Positions 58,101-64,000 of a DNA stretch of 64,000 nucleotides are shown piece after piece (the first letter of the stretch is position 1; the number at the start of each line of letters is the position of its first letter). The translations under genes and the position numbers were made by a program. The notes beneath the pieces are model-generated. The model was given only the letters and a program-made list of their open reading frames with translations. It was not told the origin of the DNA and did no database searches. Location of the stretch: NCBI GenBank assembly GCA_029247265.1, contig JAQWLN010000132.1:1-64000 (forward strand), written 5' to 3'. The stretch is from Fuerstiella sp. (GTDB taxonomy: Bacteria > Planctomycetota > Planctomycetia > Planctomycetales > Planctomycetaceae).

Positions 58101-59726
58101 GAAGGTGGTGAACTGCCTGGTCATAAGGTGGACAAGGTTATCGCGGAAACCCGTTTGTCAACACGCGGTGTGGGACTGATCAGTCCGCCACCACATCATG
58201 ATATTTATTCCATCGAAGACCTTTCTCAGCTGATTTACGATCTGAAGAATGCCAACCGCCGTGCCAGGATCAGCGTGAAACTGGTGTCTGAGGTCGGCGT
58301 CGGAACAGTTGCGTCGGGGGTGGCCAAAGGGCATGCCGACAACATACTGATCTCCGGCAGTGAAGGCGGTACGGGAGCGTCACCGCTGACAAGTATCAAG
58401 CACGCCGGTCTACCCTGGGAACTGGGCATCGCGGAAACTCATCAGACTCTGGTGATGAACGATCTGCGCAGCCGAGTTCGACTGCAGACGGATGGTCAGC
58501 TGAAGACTGGTCGAGACGTCGCGATAGCAACGTTGCTGGGGGCCGAAGAATACGGCTTCAGCACTGCTCCGTTGATCACGGTGGGCTGCATTATGATGAG
58601 AAAATGCCACCTGAATACGTGCCCTGTGGGGATCGCCACACAGGACCCGGAACTGCGTAAGAAGTTCGCCGGCAAGCCGGAACACGTCGTCAACTACCTG
58701 TTCATGGTCGCCGAGGAAACTCGCGAGTTCATGGCGGAACTGGGTTTTCGCACGATCAACGAAATGGTCGGTCGCTGCGATATGCTGGAAGTGGACCGTG
58801 AGGTCGCGCATTGGAAAGCGAAAAATATCGACCTGACGCCAATTCTGACACTGGCCGAAAAACCACACGAAAATGTGAAGACCTACTGCACCATCGATCA
58901 GAAGCACGGACTGGAAGAAGTCCGTGACATGGAGCTGTTGCAGAAATGCAAAGCAGCGATCGAGAAGAAGCAGCGAGTACGGGTCGACACACACATTCAG
59001 AACATCGACCGTGCTTTTGGCACGATTCTAAGCAACGAGGTCAGCAGGGCTCACGGACCGGACGGATTGCCTGATGGCACGATTCACATCAAGGCCAACG
59101 GTTCGGCCGGCCAAAGTGTGGGCGCCTGGAGCACAAAGGGCGTAATGATCGAAGTGGAAGGTGACGCCAACGATTATGCCGGCAAGGGCCTGTCGGGCGG
59201 CCAGTTGATCATCTATCCGCCGAAGGACAGCACGTTCACACCCGCTGACAATATCATCATCGGTAACGTGGCTTTGTACGGTGCGACCAGTGGAGAAGCC
59301 TATTTTCGTGGCGTCGCAGCAGAACGATTCTGTGTGCGTAATTCCGGGGCTCACGCTGTGATCGAAGGGGTTGGTGATCATGGTTGCGAGTACATGACCG
59401 GTGGACGAGCTGTCATTCTGGGTCCTACCGGCCGGAACTTTGCGGCCGGGATGTCTGGTGGTGTTGCCTATGTGCTGGATCCTGACGACAAGTTCCTCGT
59501 GAACTGTAATCTGGAAACAGTCGCTCTTGAGAAAGTAGAAGCAGCGGAAGACGTGGCCGAGCTGAAGACTCTGATCGAAAATCATCAACAGCACACCGGT
59601 TCCGAAACCGCTCGTAAGATATTGAGCGACTGGGACACGGCCATCACGAACTTCGTGAAGGTCATGCCGGTGGACTACAAACGAGCGTTGAAGGAAATCG
59701 AAGAAGAAGAGGCGGCGGCAAGCTAG
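55149..59726 (+). CDS. gltB: Glutamate synthase (NADPH/ferredoxin type) large subunit
   Basis: The 1525-aa protein has an N-terminal propeptide of 34 residues, then the catalytic C35-G-V-G-F of the class II glutaminase domain (about 35-440). The central and FMN-binding synthase domains follow (about 480-1250), with the Fe-S ligands C1147, C1153 and C1158 in a CIMMRKCHLNTC pattern. The C-terminal beta-helix (about 1280-1500) is GXGXG-rich. The enzyme makes two glutamates from glutamine and 2-oxoglutarate, the main ammonium-assimilation route with glutamine synthetase. The gltD gene follows 174 bases later. ATG 55149 has GAGAGAAA upstream. The length is typical. Confidence 0.97.
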   Translation: MEDIRGNEYPRAMRPSFGAPEATGLYDPANETENCGVGFVAHIKGQRSRSIITDADRILRHMDHRGACGCEENTGDGAGMLTGLPNSFLKRVAKEDSGIDLPEAGDYGAGIVFLPQDEAQRATCKSTVEELITQQGQTLLGWRKLPVDFDGADIGKTARDFAPHMEMLFVGAADGLDAEALERQLFVIRKLASHKLRNSDMSEALSFYVCSLSTKLIIYKGMLTSFQVLPFFKDLQAEDYTSHLAMVHSRFATNTFPSWDRAQPLRFMSHNGEINTVKGNSNWMNARQGIMESELWGDDLQKLFPIVEPHTSDSGCFDNALEMLYHSGRTLQEVVMMMIPEAWQNHSTMPEDKRAFYEYYSSLQEPWDGPASVSFTDGHYIGATLDRNGLRPSRYYVTKDDRVVMASEVGVLDIEPDNVAYKGRLQPGRMFLVDFEEGRIIDDGELKSDVASRRPYREWLEQERILLSDIPAGSKPKYYHSQELFSRMQAFGYTTETMQFMLIPLMQAKKDPIGSMGNDAALACLSDQARMPYDYFRQLFAQVTNPAIDSIREEVIMSLECYIGPEGNLLDTTDKQCHRLALPHPILSNQEMANLKDMDHRGWRSKVIDTTYAKSDGPDGLQPALKRICDEARQAIKDGFSVIVLSDRAVGPDRIPVSSLLATGAVHHHLVRHEERTQIGIVVESGEAREVHHFCLLIGYGADAVNPYMAIYALRQAVVEGKISADFTGQKIVQVYRLGVAKGMLKVMAKMGISTLASYKGAQIFEAVGLSSDVVDLCFAGTASRIKGVGFDVLAQEALIRHHVGYPENPDSVTQELTNPGLFHWRRNGEKHAWNPHTIGRIQQAARTGDRNAYKDFSNLINSETTRACHLRGLLKFKDGNSIPLSEVEPASEIVKRFCTGAMSFGSISAESHETLAIAMNRLGGKSNTGEGGERYARFTPDENGDLRRSAIKQVASGRFGVTSWYLTNSDELQIKISQGAKPGEGGELPGHKVDKVIAETRLSTRGVGLISPPPHHDIYSIEDLSQLIYDLKNANRRARISVKLVSEVGVGTVASGVAKGHADNILISGSEGGTGASPLTSIKHAGLPWELGIAETHQTLVMNDLRSRVRLQTDGQLKTGRDVAIATLLGAEEYGFSTAPLITVGCIMMRKCHLNTCPVGIATQDPELRKKFAGKPEHVVNYLFMVAEETREFMAELGFRTINEMVGRCDMLEVDREVAHWKAKNIDLTPILTLAEKPHENVKTYCTIDQKHGLEEVRDMELLQKCKAAIEKKQRVRVDTHIQNIDRAFGTILSNEVSRAHGPDGLPDGTIHIKANGSAGQSVGAWSTKGVMIEVEGDANDYAGKGLSGGQLIIYPPKDSTFTPADNIIIGNVALYGATSGEAYFRGVAAERFCVRNSGAHAVIEGVGDHGCEYMTGGRAVILGPTGRNFAAGMSGGVAYVLDPDDKFLVNCNLETVALEKVEAAEDVAELKTLIENHQQHTGSETARKILSDWDTAITNFVKVMPVDYKRALKEIEEEEAAAS

Positions 59727-59900
59727 GTCCATGTTGCTGTCAGTCGGGGTGAAATCCGACACAGAACTCTTACCTGGATCAGGTCTGAACGGCTGTCAGC
59801 ATTGATGACCCTCGGCCCGATGTTCGAAAACATCAGCGGAACACAGTATGTCTGACGACGATCGTCAGGCCTGGTAAACGACGAGACGAAAGACTGAGAA

Positions 59901-61400
59901 ATGGGTAAGCCAACCGGCTTCAAGGAATTTGCACGACAGATCCCTCACGATCGAGACCCGTTGCTGCGGATTCTGGACTGGAATGAGTTTCACGAGCACA
60001 TGCCGGTCGATGACCTGCAGGCGCAGGGAGCTCGCTGCATGGATTGTGGCGTACCGTTCTGTCACACCGGCGAAATGATGGCCAATATGGCGTCCGGCTG
60101 CCCCGTGAATAATCTGATTCCTGAATGGAACGACCTGGTCTACAACGGACGCTGGAAAGAAGCACTGGACCGTTTGCACCTGACCAACAACTTTCCTGAA
60201 TTCACTGGTCGAGTCTGTCCGGCTCCGTGCGAAGGTTCCTGTTGTCTGGGCGTAAACGAACCCCCGGTCACGATCAAGAACATCGAGTGTTCCATCATTG
60301 ATCACGGTTTCGAACACGGCTGGGTTGTTCCCGAACCTCCCGACGTTCGTACCGGCAAGCGGATCGCCGTTGTCGGTTCAGGTCCGGCCGGTCTGGCCTG
60401 TGCGGCTCAGCTGAATAAGGCCGGGCACACCGTCACCGTCTACGAAAAGGACGACCGCGTTGGTGGATTGCTGATGTACGGCATTCCCAACATGAAGCTG
60501 GACAAGAAGGCCGTCGTGGATCGTCGCGTTAAGCTGCTGAAAGAAGAGGGGATTACGTTCGTTACGAACACCGCTGTAGGAACGGACATCTCGGCAGAAA
60601 AATTGAAGAAAGAATTCGATGCTGTCGTGCTGGCCGTCGGAGCCACTCGACCGCGTGACCTGCCCCTGCCCGGCCGAGATCTCAACGGCGTCCATTTTGC
60701 AATGGATTTCCTGCGGCCGAATACTCGAAGTCTGCTGGATTCCAATCATGAAGACGGCAACTATATCACCGCCAAGGACAAGAATGTGGTCGTCATTGGC
60801 GGAGGTGATACGGGCACGGACTGTCTGGGTACGTCTGTCCGTCACGGCTGCAAAAGCATCGTCAATTTCGAAATCGTGGAACGACCGCCGACAGAACGTC
60901 CGTCGAACAATCCATGGCCGCAGTGGCCTCGAGTCTTTCGAGTGGATTACGGTCACGAAGAGGCGGCTGCAAAATTCGGCCGAGACCCTCGGGAGTTCTG
61001 CGCGTCGACCATTGAATTCGTCGACGATGGCAACGGCAACATCAAGTCTGTGAAGTCCTGTGAAGTGGACTGGCAGAAGATCACCGAGGGCGGTCCACCG
61101 TTTACTCCGATCCCCGGTACCGAAAAGGAATATCCCGCCGATCTGGTGCTGCTGGCGATGGGGTTCCTGGGCCCCGAAGGTGGCCCCGCGGAACAACTGG
61201 GTGTCGACATCACCGAAGGCCGCGGTGGCATGACATGGTTCAAGGCGGAACACGAAAAGTACACGACCAGCGTGGACAACGTGTTCGTGGCTGGCGACTG
61301 TCGTCGCGGTCAAAGCCTGATTGTCTGGGCCATCAACGAAGGCCGCGGCTGTGCCCGCGAAGTCGACCGTCATCTGATGGGCACGACAGATCTGCCGTAA
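59901..61400 (+). CDS. gltD: Glutamate synthase small subunit
   Basis: The 499-aa protein supplies electrons to GltB. N-terminal Fe-S motifs include C46-M-D-C49-G-V-P-F-C54, C67 and [10 protein letters not shown] near 110-119. The FAD-binding [13 protein letters not shown] is near 158-170, and a second Rossmann motif [11 protein letters not shown] near 302-312 binds [17 protein letters not shown] near 455 is the C-terminal FAD region. It acts with gltB in the cytoplasm, and the two genes are in the usual order. It is also related to small subunits of dihydropyrimidine dehydrogenase, but the context settles the assignment. Confidence 0.96.
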   Translation: MGKPTGFKEFARQIPHDRDPLLRILDWNEFHEHMPVDDLQAQGARCMDCGVPFCHTGEMMANMASGCPVNNLIPEWNDLVYNGRWKEALDRLHLTNNFPEFTGRVCPAPCEGSCCLGVNEPPVTIKNIECSIIDHGFEHGWVVPEPPDVRTGKRIAVVGSGPAGLACAAQLNKAGHTVTVYEKDDRVGGLLMYGIPNMKLDKKAVVDRRVKLLKEEGITFVTNTAVGTDISAEKLKKEFDAVVLAVGATRPRDLPLPGRDLNGVHFAMDFLRPNTRSLLDSNHEDGNYITAKDKNVVVIGGGDTGTDCLGTSVRHGCKSIVNFEIVERPPTERPSNNPWPQWPRVFRVDYGHEEAAAKFGRDPREFCASTIEFVDDGNGNIKSVKSCEVDWQKITEGGPPFTPIPGTEKEYPADLVLLAMGFLGPEGGPAEQLGVDITEGRGGMTWFKAEHEKYTTSVDNVFVAGDCRRGQSLIVWAINEGRGCAREVDRHLMGTTDLP

Positions 61401-61559
61401 TACCGCCGGTCTTGTGGTGCTTTGCTTTCATGCGCTGATCCCCCGCGGTTTTCGTGCGGCCTCAACGGCAGGTTCCGAAGGGCAGCCGCGATTGATGCGG
61501 ACGTTCGTCTCGATTCATGGTTGAGGCGATAGGGACGGACGGGCAGCAAACTGGTTGTT

Positions 61560-62706
61560 TCAAAGCACGGCAACGAGCCGTGGCTGCAGGGTATCGACCG
61601 ATACCGATGAAAAAGGCAACTCGCGGTGGCAATAGCTGGCGGATGAGAGGTCGTAGCCCACCAGTCCGCGATTGGCGAGAGCGTCCAGTACCATTTGGAT
61701 CTCGTTGGCAGGAACGTTAAGTTGGTCCGACAGAACTTTAGGATCGATTCCCGCCTGGCCGTTGAGTTGGGCTTTGACTTGATCCAGGACATTTTGCCAC
61801 GACGAGTCGGCAAGCGATTCGAGCACCTGTTCTTCGCCGGAGAAGCCGCGATACATCCCTGGGCTTAACGCGATGAAGAACCGGCAAGATCCCAAATCAA
61901 CGCTCCAGCCACTCACGCCCGAAACACGGTCTGTATAGACAGAGACGTTGCCGCGTACCAGTCTCAAAAGTGGTTCGATCGATCGATCGCAGTCGTTCCG
62001 TCCCCACGATCTTCACGGCAGAGTCGGTTTGACGAGTTGTCAAGCGCAACGACGTTCCTGATGGAACAGCCCAAACGGATTCGGAACGAGCAGCGTTCCG
62101 GAGGAGTCCTCGAACAAAACGCAGCATCTGACTAGTGGGCAGCGTGAGGGATTCTCCCGCTTTGGAGAGGTAGGCTTGCACCTCGCAAAATCCACGTAAC
62201 CATCGAATGGGAAGTTTGGCCTTCTTTTCAATGAACTGATCATCGTCTGTTTTCAGCGAAAGTGATTTTGATCCGACCGAAAGACGAACCTGGCTGCCAG
62301 CTCGAAGTTTGGCGAGACCATTTCGCAACGGTTCGTTGATGTCGACGTTGGCGGTTCCGCGGCCGAGAATGGGTTCGTTGAATGCAGTGGGGCCAAATAG
62401 GCACTGAACGTACACGCCGCCGCAGCCGCTAAACCCTTCGAATCGCAGGCCATCAGGTCCGCACGTCACAACGGGATCGAGCGAACCGGTGCCCTGCAGG
62501 TCGTAATGCGTTCGCACGATGTTTACGAGGCAGAGGATCGTTTCGGCAAACAGCGCTGGGGCGGCGAGCGGGGAATCGAAGAAATACGGACTGTCCTCGC
62601 CATTGGACGTCGCCAATTTTAGCGGCGTTGGCGCCGATTGCGTCTCGACGATTTGACTCGACTGTTGATAGCGATAACAAAATTCGATGGCGGTTGGGCT
62701 CGTCAT
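61560..62706 (-). pseudogene. SWIM zinc-finger-family protein, frameshifted and truncated
   Basis: The first frame (from ATG 62706) shows family phrases: VTCGPDGLRFEGFSGCGGVYV, NVDINEPLRNGLAKLR and KLPIRWLRGFCEVQAYLSK. The second frame continues with LSPGMYRGFSGEEQVLESL and HRELPFSSVSVDTLQPRL. They are joined near 61980 at a run of TCGA repeats (61975-61989): removing one 4-base unit restores a continuous frame (RSI-EPLLRLVRGN). The gene also ends after LQPRLVAVL, without the CxC...CxH SWIM motif that should follow. The two lesions indicate a dead gene, unless slippage at the tetranucleotide run gives rare full frame. The original function is not known; SWIM domains bind DNA or proteins. Confidence 0.78.
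61975..61989. repeat. TCGA tetranucleotide run at the frameshift
   Basis: Nearly four tandem TCGA units. One extra unit relative to an in-frame gene explains the frameshift in the SWIM-family gene. Confidence 0.7.
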
Positions 62707-62897
62707 TTCTCGGCTAGCAGTCCCATGAACGAAAGAATCCAGGTGGATGTTGGAGGCATGAAGACTTTCTGCTTACAGACGTCGACGAATGGCTCCTGAA
62801 CGGATGGGAACTGAAAACTGCACTGATACGAAATTTGAATTCCAGTGCCAGGCCAGCCGTAGAAGTTGATTCCGCCTCATCGTAGAGAGACGATTTT

Positions 62898-62938
62898 CCG
62901 CGTTGCCACGGCAACACAATGTGGCCATGGCAACGCGG
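62898..62938. repeat. 11-bp perfect inverted repeat with nested palindromes
   Basis: CCGCGTTGCCA and TGGCAACGCGG flank a 19-base centre. GTTGCC-AC-GGCAAC inside it gives an alternative hairpin. GTTGCC-type motifs recur nearby (for example 62991-63000). Confidence 0.6.
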
Positions 62939-63191
62939 GGATTCTTTTTGAATCTGCCGTTTTTCTGGGACGATCTGTGGGAATGCTGCCTGGCAACGAG
63001 CAAACGTCGGGGCGCTGTTATCTATCGGCCGTAGGCTGTAGCAAATTCGGCTGCGGAGAAACGCATCTACAACCAGGGAACTCGGAAAGGAGAACACGCA
63101 TCTTTGGATACATCATCGCCGTTGTTCTCGTGACGCCAGCGTTTGACCAGAATGTGTCGAAAAGCAGGAATCGGAAATGTGAATCACCGGC

Positions 63192-63216
63192 ACGGCGTCG
63201 CGAGCCGCGACGCCGT
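63192..63216. repeat. 11-bp perfect hairpin
   Basis: ACGGCGTCGCG and CGCGACGCCGT pair around the 3-base loop AGC. There is no T-run. It is a strong stem in gene-free DNA. Confidence 0.6.
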
Positions 63217-63742
63217 TCTCGGGCGTTGATCAGTGAATCCGGGACGTGCTGGATCGCAAAACATGACTTGATTTTGCAACTGGTACGCATCGTCCCCATG
63301 AAGAGTGTTTTCATGAGATAACCGGAATCCATCCGAGAATGTGTGCAGCCGGTCTGCCCCCTCTTCTGTGACCAAACCCTGAGTTTACGACTCAAAGTCT
63401 GTTCGCGGTTAGCGGGGTAGGTCAGTTCTCCCCCCAGACTTCCGGTATTCCCTTCAGGAATGATCTCACGGCGGAATCGTGGTTCACACTCGAACAGAAG
63501 AACACGCTGTTGGCGGAGCGGGTCGATGAGACAGCGGGGGATGGAGAATGTACTATTCGCTGTGTCGGTCGGCTTGATGATGAAGCAAAACGACCCGGAG
63601 TGAAACGGGACCGCTTCCCGAGGATTGTGGGAACACTATTGGTGGCGCTGCCTGCACTACAAGCGTGAGACCGGCCTGAACACAACAGTTACCCATGGCG
63701 GTGCAGTCAGCTCAAGGGACACAAGACGATCGGAAGTGTCGG

Positions 63743-64000
63743 CTATTTCTTCTTTTTACTGCCGCGAATCCTGGAACCTTTTGGCTTTGGTGCCGGTTTC
63801 GAATTGACCGCAGGTTTCGAACGCTCCGCCGCTCGCGCAGCGCGCTGCTGAGCCGCCACGCCCTTGCGTTCTGCGGTGGCCGCTTTGCGCTGCTCAGCCT
63901 TGACCTGAGCAGGCTTCGGTTGCGACGCGGCCTTCTGAGACGTGGCTTTCGTGTGTGGAACTGTGGCAGCACGTTTCGCAGGCGATCGGGAATCCAGAAG
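63743..64000 (-). CDS. C-terminal end of an unknown gene with Lys/Ala-rich basic tail
   Basis: The minus frame is open from the window edge to TAG 63745-63743 (85 residues visible). The composition is Ala, Lys, Gln, Arg and Pro, with AEQRKAATAERKGVAAQQRA and the end KPKGSRIRGSKKKK. Such tails occur on RNA-binding proteins and DEAD-box helicases, but the body of the protein lies outside, so no function can be assigned. The even codon use and lack of stops support coding. Confidence 0.6.
   Translation of the reverse strand, partial: LLDSRSPAKRAATVPHTKATSQKAASQPKPAQVKAEQRKAATAERKGVAAQQRAARAAERSKPAVNSKPAPKPKGSRIRGSKKKK

Larger units (their letters stand above)
62707..63742. other. Gene-poor region with two strong inverted repeats
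   Basis: No gene is supported in this kilobase. Frames of 60-150 codons on both strands overlap and have no motifs. One plus frame around 63380-63667 (FTLEQKNTLLAERVDE) has mild coding character but no start codon, so it may be a fragment. Two inverted repeats are listed separately. Confidence 0.4.

Noticed and set aside
63422-63685. 87-codon minus-strand frame and the opposite plus frame around 63380-63667
   Set aside because: Neither has a start with ribosome site or a recognised domain. The plus frame may be a fragment, but the evidence is too weak.
1-64000. tRNA, rRNA, CRISPR arrays and transposases
   Set aside because: No T-loop/acceptor patterns, regularly spaced repeats or transposase motifs were seen on reading both strands. 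A dedicated search could still find a divergent tRNA.

Overview
The window looks like a chromosomal segment of a planctomycete (Planctomycetota, most likely class Planctomycetia). The evidence is the gene repertoire, not a database search: two sulfatases, two DUF1501 proteins (one next to a DUF1549/DUF1553 cytochrome-type protein), a PVC-type haem-binding dehydrogenase, two DUF1080 proteins, ECF sigma factors next to a Ser/Thr kinase or an anti-sigma/PDZ pair, Tat-signal sugar enzymes, and low gene density with many monocistronic units. No rRNA, tRNA, CRISPR array or insertion sequence was recognised.

Layout. 1-2252: truncated PhoD-type phosphatase and an orphan ParA. 2285-3949: decayed dihaem peroxidase and gene-free DNA. 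3950-7821: class II terpene cyclase followed by a DUF116-polyprenyl synthase fusion, a plausible isoprenoid pair. 8066-21071: RNase D, two lineage-type secreted proteins, a Gfo/Idh oxidoreductase, a DUF1501 protein, a divergent enolase-superfamily/creatininase pair and a Deg-type protease. 21137-24618: threonine synthase, sulfatase, RimI-like acetyltransferase. 25085-28338: a DUF1080 protein and a sigma/anti-sigma/PDZ operon closed by a terminator. 28784-35311: sulfatase, sugar isomerase, DUF1080 protein and large PVC dehydrogenase, probably one polysaccharide-catabolic unit. 35357: thioesterase. 36101-40579: a decaying signalling region with a kinase fragment, a small protein and a kinase each cut by one amber codon, and an intact ECF sigma factor. 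40688-41833: candidate selenoprotein. 42164-46050: two overlapping GTPase genes. 46231-54228: DUF1501 and DUF1549/DUF1553 pair and an unknown membrane-anchored protein. 55149-61400: gltB-gltD glutamate synthase. 61560-62706: frameshifted SWIM-family gene. 62707-64000: gene-poor DNA with inverted repeats and the end of an unknown gene.

The most interesting signal is the minus-strand gene at 41833-40688. Its only interruption is a TGA inside a Gly-Cys-Thr-(TGA)-Asn-Asn-Gly redox-like motif, followed at the right distance by a small hairpin whose loop has G at position 2. It reads as a selenocysteine codon, in a family I cannot name. Nearby genes carry true nonsense codons, so simple decay is the competing explanation. 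A 29-nt element repeated in inverted orientation lies just past the end of this gene.

Several genes here are broken by stops or frameshifts (peroxidase, two kinases, SWIM protein). The window therefore mixes well-kept core metabolism (glutamate synthase, threonine synthase, RNase D) with eroding accessory and signalling genes.
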